Assembly (NCBI GenBank): GCA_937958315.1
Contig: CALFGH010000048.1
Coordinates: 1-5,674 of the forward strand
Length of the DNA: 5,674 bases
From: an uncultured Collinsella sp.
GTDB taxonomy: Bacteria > Actinomycetota > Coriobacteriia > Coriobacteriales > Coriobacteriaceae
Direction: 5' to 3'
Shown one piece after another: positions 1 through 5,674 of this stretch (positions are counted from its first letter, which is position 1; each line of letters opens with the position of its first letter). Below the pieces are notes generated by a model. That model ran no database searches and was not told the origin of the DNA. It worked only from the letters and a program-made list of their open reading frames with translations. The position numbers were made by a program, and so were the translations under genes.

Positions 1-1208
1 TCGCCCGCCAGCGACGCCTCGGCCTCGGCGATGGCGGCCTGCACGCCCATGTTGTCCAGCGCGGCGTCCTTGTCGGTCACGCGCACGGCGACCTGCGCCT
101 GCGGCAGCAGCTTGCACGGAGCCGTGAGCTGCGAGAGTGTCTCGCGCTCGGCACGAATCACTTCCATCACGCGCAGCGAGGTCATAATGCCATCGCCCGT
201 GCGCTCGATATCGCCAAAGATCGTGTGGCCCGTCTGCTCGCCGCCCAGGCTGTAGCCGCCCTCGCGCATCTTGGCATACACATGACGGTCGCCCACGCCG
301 CTGGTCACGGCGCTCAGACCGGCAAGCTCCAGCGACTTGACCAGGCCAAAGTTGCTGGCGATCGTCGGCACCACGGTACCGCCCGAGAGGCGCCCGTGCT
401 TGTTAAGATACACGCCGCACACGTACAGGATCTGGTCGCCGTCGACCACGCGACCGCGCTCGTCCACGGCCAGGCAGCGGTCGGCATCGCCGTCGTAGGC
501 AAAGCCCACGTCCAGCCCCTGCTCCACCACGTGGCGCTGCAGGCGCTCCATATGCGTGGAGCCGCAGTCGACGTTGATGTTAAAGCCATCGGGCGCGGCG
601 TTAATCACGCGCACATCGGCGCCCAGCGCATCGAACACCGGCTTGGCCACCGAGGATGCCGAGCCGTTGGCACAGTCGAGACCGATCTTGACGCCCTGCA
701 GTGAAAAGTTCGCACTTGCAATGAGCGAGGCAATATAGCGGTTGCGACCCTGCATGTAGTCCACCGTGGCACCGATGTGGTTGCCCGTGGCCAGCGGCAC
801 TTCGCTCTTGCCATCGATGTAATCCTCGATGAGCTCCAGCACGTCCTCGTCCATCTTATAGCCGTCGCTGTTGACGAGCTTAATGCCGTTATCGCAAAAC
901 GGGTTGTGGCTTGCGCTGATCATGATGCCGCAATCGAAGCAGCCCTCCACGGTCTGATGCGCCACGCCCGGCGTCGGGATCACATGCAGCATGTAGGCGT
1001 CCGCGCCGCTCGCGACCAAGCCACTCACCAGCGCCGCCTCGAACATATAGCTCGAGCGACGCGTATCCTTGCCCACGATCACGCGCGCCTTGGTCCCGCG
1101 GTTGGCGCCGTAATACCAGCCCACAAAGCGGCCGATCTTATAAGCGTGCTCTACCGTCAGCCCAACGTTGGCCTCGCCGCGAAAGCCGTCGGTGCCAAAG
1201 TACTTCAT
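1..1208 (-). CDS. glmM: Phosphoglucosamine mutase GlmM (3' end cut off by the window edge)
   Basis: GlmM interconverts glucosamine-6-phosphate and glucosamine-1-phosphate in the cytosol, the step before GlmU makes UDP-GlcNAc for peptidoglycan and surface glycans. I translated 402 codons, open to the edge. The N-terminus MKYFGTDGFRG is the family start. The phosphoserine loop SASHNP puts the catalytic Ser at residue 100. The metal loop DGDADR supplies Asp239, Asp241 and Asp243, and the sugar-binding loop GEQTGH covers residues 323-328. Spacing closely matches the E. coli enzyme (Ser102; Asp241/243/245). GlmM is usually about 445 residues, so roughly the last 45 are missing, including the phosphate-binding loop of domain IV. 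The loop reads EQTGH where EQSGH is usual. The ATG lies 3 bases after the stop of the DUF4012 gene, with AGGA (1219-1222) inside that gene as the likely ribosome site, 10 bases upstream. Other hexosephosphate mutases are less likely because the FGTDGxRG and GEQ(S/T)GH combination is GlmM-like. Confidence 0.96.
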   Translation of the reverse strand, partial: MKYFGTDGFRGEANVGLTVEHAYKIGRFVGWYYGANRGTKARVIVGKDTRRSSYMFEAALVSGLVASGADAYMLHVIPTPGVAHQTVEGCFDCGIMISASHNPFCDNGIKLVNSDGYKMDEDVLELIEDYIDGKSEVPLATGNHIGATVDYMQGRNRYIASLIASANFSLQGVKIGLDCANGSASSVAKPVFDALGADVRVINAAPDGFNINVDCGSTHMERLQRHVVEQGLDVGFAYDGDADRCLAVDERGRVVDGDQILYVCGVYLNKHGRLSGGTVVPTIASNFGLVKSLELAGLSAVTSGVGDRHVYAKMREGGYSLGGEQTGHTIFGDIERTGDGIMTSLRVMEVIRAERETLSQLTAPCKLLPQAQVAVRVTDKDAALDNMGVQAAIAEAEASLAG

Positions 1209-1211
1209 ATC

Positions 1212-3569
1212 TTACTTATCCTGTTCAAACGTTTGAGCGGTTGGCGTGGTGCGGACCTTAAGCGCTTTGTGCCCAGAGTCCTTCGAAGTCGTAACCGTGT
1301 ACTCGACCTTTACGTCTTGTCCAAGAAGCATGTGGACGCCGCCCCATGCAACCTTCAGACCATCGTGCGTCGCTTCGTTCATCTCGATAGAACCGGAGCC
1401 CGAAGTCTTAATGTCCGAAATGCTGCCTCCCGCGGGAGCATAGAGATAGAGCCTCAGCACCTCGTCATCAATATCCTGGCTAATGCCGTTATGGCCCTGG
1501 AAATAACCAGGCATCTCGGCCTTCTCCTGGGGGGTCATCGTGTTCTTGAGCGTGGTGGTCACTCGATACGTCGTCGAGCCATCGGCATTTTCAACCGAAG
1601 AATCGATGGTGACTCGCTTATCAAGGAACCAATCCATCTTTGAATAGCTGTAGTTGTTCACAAAGACGCCCAAGATCGGAGCCTCAGACGCATCGTTTTG
1701 GAGAGCGCCGGAAATGCCAAGGGCCTTCGCGGCCTTTTCCTCGTCATCGTTTCTCGAATACATGAGGATGCGACCCTCGGAAGCACCCTTTTCGATGGCT
1801 CCAGCGATCTTAGTAATATCGCTGGAGCCCAGTTCGTCCACGATCTTGTTAAAAGCCGAGCCAGCAACCGCCGCAAAAATGGCGTCCTGTTCCTCAACCG
1901 GGTAATTCCAATAAATATCGTGCAGCAGCACCTTTGCAGCGTTGCTTCCATCGACGACGGTGCCGTCGGGAAGCTGCGTGCCGCCCACAATGCCGAGCAT
2001 ATACTGCAAAAATACCGGATCGACTGCAAATACGCCGTCGATGTCATCTCCGACAATGGCCTTCTGCATATCGCTGGCAAGCTGAGCCGCACGCGGATAA
2101 TCGGGTGTCATCGTAACGTCGCCCATCGTGTATCCGAGCGTGTTGAATCCGGTCAGGCCCCATCCGGTCGTGAACAAGTTTGCCTCTTCATCGGTGATGG
2201 GAAGCGGGCTCAAGGGCTCTTTCATCATGTCGACTTTGACAAAATCGCCCAGTTCGAGCTTACCGTCAGTCACTGACATCACGCCGCGCGAACCCGGGAA
2301 ACCGCCGCAGGCGCGAATCTCGACATTGCTCATCGCGAGCACAAGATAATGGCGCGTCTGGCCGTTGGCGCCGAGCATCTGGGGCAGAACGGGGGCAATC
2401 TTCTCTGCCGCGTCGACTACACCGTCCAGGGTGGCAAAGCCGTCCTTTGCCTTATCGACCAGCTCGGTCACCTGGGCGATATGCGTATCGCCAATACCCT
2501 GCACCTTTTTGTTGGCGCTCTTGAACGCCTTCGAGCTATCGGAGAGCGAATCGGCGACCGCCTGCAGCGCGGACACGTTGATTGTCCCGTCCTGGAACAG
2601 CTTACCGGGCGTTGCCTGAGCGAGATTATCGGCCATGGGGACCAGCGCGCCGCTCGAAACATCGGACAGAGCGTCGACCATGGTGCGGGCGGCATTAATG
2701 TCGCCGCCGTACACCGGAATGAACGAAGCCATCGTCCACACCGGACTCGAGGTCTCCTTCTTCATGCTGCTGCAGAGCTCGTCAATTTTTTTCGCATCGT
2801 CGGGCAGGGTCGAAAAATCGCCCGACGTGACCTTGTCCTTAAGGCCGCCGACGATCTCGACTGTTTCCTTTGCCTGGCTCTTCACGGTTTTTGCCGAGTT
2901 AAACAGCATGAAGCCACTCACGCCAAAAGCGACAAGAACCACCGCGACGATGGCAGCGACAACAGCCGCAACGCGGCGCTTCTTGCGCTCGCCCTTGCGA
3001 TGGCGATGGCGAACCAGGCCGTTCGAGGTCGGGCTCGTCGAGGAATCACCGCCGTAGTTCAAGCCAAAATCGTAATAATCTTCTTTAGAGCCCGAGCCCT
3101 TAAACTCGGCACCGTCGTCATTGAGACGGGCAAACGTGCCGGTTTCGGAAGCGCCCGTATAGATAGTGCCTAGGTTACCCGTAAGCCCTGCGTCTCCAGC
3201 AGAAGAAGCACTATTGGCGGGATTGGCAGAGTTGACGGGGCCGGCGTTGTGGGCGCGATGAGCGTTGTTAGCGGGGCCAGTGGAGCCGGCGACATTTGCA
3301 CCGCCCGTTGGCGCCGGACGGACCCCGGCCGACGAAGCCGCAGAGCCCGCCCCGCCCGGAAATGCCTGCCTGCCTACGCGACCAGCCTGTTTTGCCTTTT
3401 GAGACTGTTCGTACAGAGCGGCAAACATCGCCGTTTCGCCCGGAGACGTACGGTTGCCAGCACCGTTTTGGCTGGATCCACTCGGTACGCCAGCGTTTCC
3501 AGTCCCATTTGAACGCGGCGGAACTGCAGGGCGCTCGCCGTCGCCGTTCTTAAAGTGGTTACCAGCCAT
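1212..3569 (-). CDS. DUF4012 domain-containing membrane-anchored protein
   Basis: This 785-residue protein of unknown biochemical function belongs to the DUF4012 family. Order of parts: residues 1-186 are a low-complexity tail rich in Gly, Asn, Ala, Ser and Pro; 187-199 are strongly basic (RHRHRKGERKKRR); about 200-223 form one transmembrane helix; 225-400 look mostly helical; residues 415-429 (NVEIRACGGFPGSRG) are the DUF4012 hallmark, normally of the form N-x-E-x-R-x-x-GG-F; the last 150 or so residues look beta-rich. The basic stretch before the helix implies the tail is cytosolic and the remaining 560 residues lie outside the membrane. There are only two cysteines, Cys266 and Cys421, both outside. 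The motif ETxxFAxL occurs twice in the tail (45-52 and 142-149). The start is supported by GAGGA (3577-3581) seven bases before the ATG. It is followed at 3 bases by glmM, which suggests an envelope-glycan role (inference); family members are often found near polysaccharide genes. Confidence 0.9.
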   Translation of the reverse strand: MAGNHFKNGDGERPAVPPRSNGTGNAGVPSGSSQNGAGNRTSPGETAMFAALYEQSQKAKQAGRVGRQAFPGGAGSAASSAGVRPAPTGGANVAGSTGPANNAHRAHNAGPVNSANPANSASSAGDAGLTGNLGTIYTGASETGTFARLNDDGAEFKGSGSKEDYYDFGLNYGGDSSTSPTSNGLVRHRHRKGERKKRRVAAVVAAIVAVVLVAFGVSGFMLFNSAKTVKSQAKETVEIVGGLKDKVTSGDFSTLPDDAKKIDELCSSMKKETSSPVWTMASFIPVYGGDINAARTMVDALSDVSSGALVPMADNLAQATPGKLFQDGTINVSALQAVADSLSDSSKAFKSANKKVQGIGDTHIAQVTELVDKAKDGFATLDGVVDAAEKIAPVLPQMLGANGQTRHYLVLAMSNVEIRACGGFPGSRGVMSVTDGKLELGDFVKVDMMKEPLSPLPITDEEANLFTTGWGLTGFNTLGYTMGDVTMTPDYPRAAQLASDMQKAIVGDDIDGVFAVDPVFLQYMLGIVGGTQLPDGTVVDGSNAAKVLLHDIYWNYPVEEQDAIFAAVAGSAFNKIVDELGSSDITKIAGAIEKGASEGRILMYSRNDDEEKAAKALGISGALQNDASEAPILGVFVNNYSYSKMDWFLDKRVTIDSSVENADGSTTYRVTTTLKNTMTPQEKAEMPGYFQGHNGISQDIDDEVLRLYLYAPAGGSISDIKTSGSGSIEMNEATHDGLKVAWGGVHMLLGQDVKVEYTVTTSKDSGHKALKVRTTPTAQTFEQDK
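1219..1222 (-). promoter_or_regulatory. Ribosome binding site of glmM inside the DUF4012 gene
   Basis: AGGA on the minus strand lies 10 bases before the glmM ATG and within the last codons of the upstream gene. The TAA stop (1212-1214) and the ATG (1206-1208) are separated by three bases. A ribosome finishing the DUF4012 protein would therefore cover this site, as expected for coupled translation. The match is short and the spacing slightly long, so initiation may depend on that coupling. Confidence 0.55.
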
Positions 3570-3576
3570 AGAGGAG

Positions 3577-3581
3577 TCCTC
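3577..3581 (-). promoter_or_regulatory. Ribosome binding site of the DUF4012 gene
   Basis: GAGGA on the minus strand lies seven bases before the ATG at 3569. It is a strong Shine-Dalgarno match at good spacing and fixes this start. The site and the spacer form the near-palindrome GAGGACTCCTC, but the arms are too close together for a stable hairpin. Confidence 0.75.
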
Positions 3582-3610
3582 GCAATACTAAAAGTCAATA
3601 ACGCTATTAG

Positions 3611-3639
3611 TTTATGACATATTTGGCATCGTCAGTTAA
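3611..3639 (-). promoter_or_regulatory. Candidate sigma-70-type promoter for the DUF4012-glmM unit
   Basis: On the minus strand TTAACT (3634-3639) and CATAAA (3611-3616) are separated by 17 bases, each matching four of six consensus positions. The predicted transcript would start near 3604, giving a leader of about 35 bases before the ATG at 3569. The element sits in the most AT-rich part of the window, downstream of the transporter stop and its hairpin, which is where a promoter for the next unit would be expected. The matches are moderate and no experimental signal is available. Confidence 0.4.
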
Positions 3640-3652
3640 ACTCCAGATGCAG

Positions 3653-3677
3653 GCACCAATTCGCGGAATTGTGGTGC
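3653..3677 (-). terminator. Hairpin after the EamA transporter gene, possible terminator
   Basis: About 31 bases after the transporter stop, the minus strand can fold GCAC/GTGC (4 pairs), a two-base bulge, then CAATTC/GAATTG (6 pairs) around a CGC loop. It is not followed by a clear run of T, so it is not a textbook intrinsic terminator. A competing fold pairs CGCGG with CCGCG over part of the same bases. It may instead protect the transcript end or act with Rho. Confidence 0.35.
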
Positions 3678-3708
3678 AACACCGCGTCCGTCTAGGCAGC
3701 GGCGTGAG

Positions 3709-4731
3709 CTATACCGTCAGAAACATCATCACGATGATCATGGCAAAGCCGATAAGGTCGGTCGGCAAAAACACCGTGCCCAGCATAACAGCGCTGGTGA
3801 TAGTCGCCGAAACCGGCTCCACAGTTCCGATGAGGCTCGCACGCACCGAGCCGATGTCCTTAACGCCCTGCATATACAGCATGTAGGCAAAAAACGAGCC
3901 AATGACCACAAACACCGCGAGCGCTTCGACGGTAGCCGTATCGAGGGCCGGCATATGAGCCCACGGCTGCACAAAGACGCACGAGACCACGCCCGCTGTG
4001 AGCATGGCAGAGCCTGTAACGATGGGGCTGCCGTATTCGGGCAGAATCTTGGCGGGAATCACCGCCATACAGGCGGCGCTAACCGCACACATAAGGCCTG
4101 CGACCAGGCCAAGCGGCGATATGCTCAGACTGGTAGGGTCGCCGCCGGTAGCGATTAAAAAGGTGCCGCCCAGGGCCAACCCAATGCCAACGGCCTCACG
4201 CACGCGAGGCATGCGATGGTCGATCACGCAGGTGTAGCCCATAATGATGACCAGTTGCAAGCACTGGAGCACCGTCGCAGTTCCGGCATTGGTCAGGCGC
4301 ACGGCCGAAAGATAACAAAACTGGTTAAAGAGCAGGCCAAAAGCGGTAAAGAGCAGCAGCTGCTTGCGATCGGCGGGCGTCGTCCAAAGCTTGACCAGGC
4401 GTGCGCGGTCGCGCGTGACAACCACAGCCATAAAGAGCAGGCCGGCGAGAATCTGCCGTATGCTCATAAGCCACAGCGTATCGACATGGTAGGTATCGAA
4501 CAAAAAACTCGCGCTGGTACCCGAGAAACCCCAAAACGAACCGCCCACCAGCGTGGCTAAAACACCCGTGATCATCTTGCGCGTCTGGGCGTCGTTGAGA
4601 CGGTCGCGCCAGGCGCGACGGGTGTTGCGGCTGAGCTCGTCAGTCCCCTCGGGCACGGCAAAATCGGACGCCGCCGTCATCGGTACCGAAGTCTTTTTGC
4701 GTGCCCGCTGCGCTGCGCGCTCCTGCTCCAT
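3709..4731 (-). CDS. EamA/DMT family transporter
   Basis: This 340-residue polytopic inner-membrane protein belongs to the drug/metabolite transporter superfamily. These carriers usually move small metabolites or amino acids across the membrane, often outward; the substrate here cannot be told. After a hydrophilic, charged N-terminus of about 52 residues, ten hydrophobic segments form two EamA repeats, roughly residues 54-193 and 206-340. Typical features are the GxxWGFSG-like first helix (GGSFWGFSG, 63-71), the NAGTATVLQCLQ helix at 148-159 closing the first repeat, and the EPV motif at 305-307 in the second repeat. The usual length is 290-310, and the extra residues are the N-terminal extension. 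The start at 4731 is supported by GGGGGAG (4736-4742) four bases upstream; Met18 has no such site. It stands between two gaps of 125 and 139 bases and probably forms its own transcript. The family call is secure and the function is open. Confidence 0.9.
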   Translation of the reverse strand: MEQERAAQRARKKTSVPMTAASDFAVPEGTDELSRNTRRAWRDRLNDAQTRKMITGVLATLVGGSFWGFSGTSASFLFDTYHVDTLWLMSIRQILAGLLFMAVVVTRDRARLVKLWTTPADRKQLLLFTAFGLLFNQFCYLSAVRLTNAGTATVLQCLQLVIIMGYTCVIDHRMPRVREAVGIGLALGGTFLIATGGDPTSLSISPLGLVAGLMCAVSAACMAVIPAKILPEYGSPIVTGSAMLTAGVVSCVFVQPWAHMPALDTATVEALAVFVVIGSFFAYMLYMQGVKDIGSVRASLIGTVEPVSATITSAVMLGTVFLPTDLIGFAMIIVMMFLTV

Positions 4732-4735
4732 TCCA

Positions 4736-4742
4736 CTCCCCC
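4736..4742 (-). promoter_or_regulatory. Ribosome binding site of the EamA transporter gene
   Basis: GGGGGAG on the minus strand lies four bases before the ATG at 4731. It favours this start over Met18 and Met53, keeping the hydrophilic N-terminal extension in the protein. Confidence 0.6.
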
Positions 4743-4769
4743 GAAATCAATTGGCAACAAAGCGCTCAA

Positions 4770-4796
4770 ACTGTAGCACGAATATCGGCATGAAAA
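4770..4796 (-). promoter_or_regulatory. Weak candidate promoter for the EamA transporter gene
   Basis: On the minus strand TGCTACAGT (4770-4778) resembles an extended -10 element (TGn followed by TACAGT, four of six). The best -35-like match, TTTTCA (4791-4796), is only 15 bases away, which is short. A transcript would begin near 4763, about 31 bases before the ATG. The position is sensible but the match is poor. Confidence 0.25.
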
Positions 4797-4827
4797 AGCA
4801 GACGATTCGGAACATCTACGGGCGTCC
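4793..4827 (-). terminator. Weak candidate terminator after the signal peptidase gene
   Basis: On the minus strand GGACG (4823-4827) can pair with CGTCT (4800-4804) across an 18-base loop, and two bases later comes a run of five T (4793-4797). It lies about 30 bases past the signal peptidase stop. The stem is short and the loop long, so this is only suggestive. Confidence 0.28.
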
Positions 4828-4856
4828 AATTTGCAGGGACGAAAGGCGCAGACGCG

Positions 4857-5561
4857 CTATGCCGAGTGGTTGGAATCGTCTAGGGCGCCGGGGTCGGCTT
4901 CCGCACTTTCATCGGTATGGCCACCGTCGTTCTGCTCCTTGGCGTTGTCCTGGCCTTCCTGCTCGCGGCGACGTTTTTCGCGAATCTGCTCCACGGCTGC
5001 GCGCAGGGCGGCCTCGTCCTCGGCGCGCGCCACCTCTTGCGTGGTCTTGACCATATGGCGAATCTCGAGCACCAGCAGCGCAATCAACGGCACCACGATC
5101 AGCGGAAAGAACAGCAGCGGATTGGTGAGCAGCGACACCACCACGCCCAGGCCTGCCGAGACAAAGACCACGCGGCCCACCACATCGGTGGCGGGCACGG
5201 GCGCGGCGTCCTCGACCGGATTGGCGTCGCCCTTGGTGTGATAGACCGGCGTGCCGTCGGCTGCATCCTCCACGGCAACGATGCGGTGCGTGTTGAGCGA
5301 ACCCTCCAGCGTGTCATCGGACGAATGGAAGGTGATGATATCGCCCACCTGGTAGACCTGGCTGTTGTCGGTATCGACGACGATAAACGAATGCACGGGA
5401 ATTGCCGGCTCCATCGAGCCGGTCAGCGTGCGCATAAAGCCATAGCCCATGATGGTGGGAATCTCGCCGGCGGGCGTGAACACCGTGCGCAGCAGCACCA
5501 CAAAGGCGACCAGGATCACCACGGTCGTCAACACGTTGATCATGCGAAGCACGTGCTTCAT
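4857..5561 (-). CDS. Signal peptidase I, Ser-His (SipW/Sec11-like) type
   Basis: This membrane protease (peptidase family S26) cleaves signal peptides from exported proteins on the outer face of the membrane. It has 234 residues from the ATG. A transmembrane helix spans about 10-28; TGSMEP carries the nucleophile Ser49; GDIITF follows at 73-78; NTHRIV carries His92, taking the place of the Lys found in classical bacterial LepB; TKGDANP supplies Asp112; a second membrane segment spans about 148-167. The Ser-His-Asp pattern is that of SipW, archaeal and ER signal peptidases. Residues 168-234 form a long charged tail with a likely coiled coil (about 173-205) and an acidic end. The upstream gene's TGA overlaps this ATG by one base, so translation is probably coupled. 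A GTG directly before the ATG could start it one codon earlier (5564); AGGA at 5574-5577 serves either. Substrates are unknown. Confidence 0.92.
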   Translation of the reverse strand: MKHVLRMINVLTTVVILVAFVVLLRTVFTPAGEIPTIMGYGFMRTLTGSMEPAIPVHSFIVVDTDNSQVYQVGDIITFHSSDDTLEGSLNTHRIVAVEDAADGTPVYHTKGDANPVEDAAPVPATDVVGRVVFVSAGLGVVVSLLTNPLLFFPLIVVPLIALLVLEIRHMVKTTQEVARAEDEAALRAAVEQIREKRRREQEGQDNAKEQNDGGHTDESAEADPGALDDSNHSA

Positions 5562-5674
5562 CACTTGTCGGCGTCCTTTGCGGAAAGCGCAGTGTCGGCG
5601 GCGTCGGCGGCATCCTTTGCAGAAGGCGCGGCATCGGTCGCGGCACCCGCGTCGCCCTCGGCACCCGCAGCCAG
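5561..5674 (-). CDS. C-terminal end of an unidentified Ala/Asp-rich protein
   Basis: Only the last 37 codons and the TGA stop (5561-5563) are in the window, and the gene continues beyond the right edge. The visible peptide is dominated by Ala, Asp, Gly and Lys and contains the repeat SAKDA twice, ending SAKDADK. It looks like a hydrophilic, probably disordered tail. No family can be assigned. The frame is supported because it stays open to the edge, ends in a TGATG overlap with the signal peptidase start, and favours G/C at third positions. The coupling raises the possibility that it is exported or works with the peptidase, but this is inference. Confidence 0.6.
   Translation of the reverse strand: MAAGAEGDAGAATDAAPSAKDAADAADTALSAKDADK

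Noticed and set aside
225..704. Open frame of 159 codons on the plus strand.
   Set aside because: It is a shadow of glmM, rich in Ala-His-Val runs that mirror GlmM codons, with no recognisable motif.
777..1643. Open frame of 288 codons on the plus strand.
   Set aside because: It is antisense to glmM and the end of the DUF4012 gene, both well supported by motifs. Its translation shows no family pattern and it crosses the boundary of two real genes.
2349..3173. Open frame of 274 codons on the plus strand.
   Set aside because: It is antisense to the DUF4012 gene. Long antisense frames are expected opposite GC-rich genes, and the translation (His/Arg-rich, no domain pattern) has no support.
3180..3300. 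Irregular repeat-like GC-rich stretch, considered as a tandem repeat.
   Set aside because: It encodes the Asn/Ala/Ser/Gly-rich linker of the DUF4012 protein. There is no fixed repeat unit at the DNA level.
3571..3581. Near-palindrome GAGGAGTCCTC next to the DUF4012 start, considered as an operator or ribosome-site-masking hairpin.
   Set aside because: The arms are separated by one base, so at most three base pairs could form around a loop. It is more simply the Shine-Dalgarno sequence plus chance.
4801..4856. CGTCTGC occurring twice on the minus strand in the gap after the signal peptidase gene, considered as a paired regulator site.
   Set aside because: It is a seven-base match in a GC-rich gap with no symmetric spacing or further copies near other promoters.
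5314..5664. Open frame of 116 codons on the minus strand, rich in Pro and Arg.
   Set aside because: It is out of frame with both the signal peptidase and the upstream tail, and lies across their junction. The overlapping frames have motif and coupling support.

Overview
The window is a GC-rich bacterial chromosome segment in which all five genes lie on the minus strand, so transcription runs from the right edge to the left. The gene set and the composition point to an actinobacterium: a DUF4012 envelope protein, a SipW/Sec11-like signal peptidase, alanine- and aspartate-rich tails, and Shine-Dalgarno-led genes. A gut Coriobacteriia member such as Collinsella would fit. That placement is inferred from general character and not from any database match.

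Layout in transcription order, right to left. (1) At 5561-5674 are the last 37 codons of an unidentified gene with an Ala/Asp/Lys-rich C-terminus. (2) It overlaps by one base (TGATG) a complete type I signal peptidase of the Ser-His class (4857-5561) that has an unusually long, charged C-terminal tail. (3) After a 125-base gap holding a weak terminator candidate and a weak promoter candidate comes a complete ten-helix EamA/DMT transporter (3709-4731). (4) After a 139-base AT-richer gap, with a hairpin and the best promoter candidate of the window, comes a 785-residue membrane-anchored DUF4012 protein (1212-3569). (5) Three bases after its stop begins glmM, phosphoglucosamine mutase (1-1208), whose last domain runs off the left edge.

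There are probably three transcription units: [unknown gene + signal peptidase], [EamA transporter], and [DUF4012 + glmM, continuing to the left]. The tightest functional hint is the last pair. GlmM makes glucosamine-1-phosphate for UDP-GlcNAc, the precursor of peptidoglycan and many surface glycans, and it appears translationally coupled to a large extracellular protein of unknown function. The signal peptidase may process a dedicated set of exported proteins, possibly including its upstream neighbour, but nothing in the window proves that.

I see no RNA genes, CRISPR arrays, insertion sequences, attachment sites or replication origin. The most interesting parts are the DUF4012 protein (a long disordered cytosolic tail with a repeated ETxxFAxL motif, and exactly two cysteines, both extracellular) and the signal peptidase with its cytosolic tail and coupled partner.
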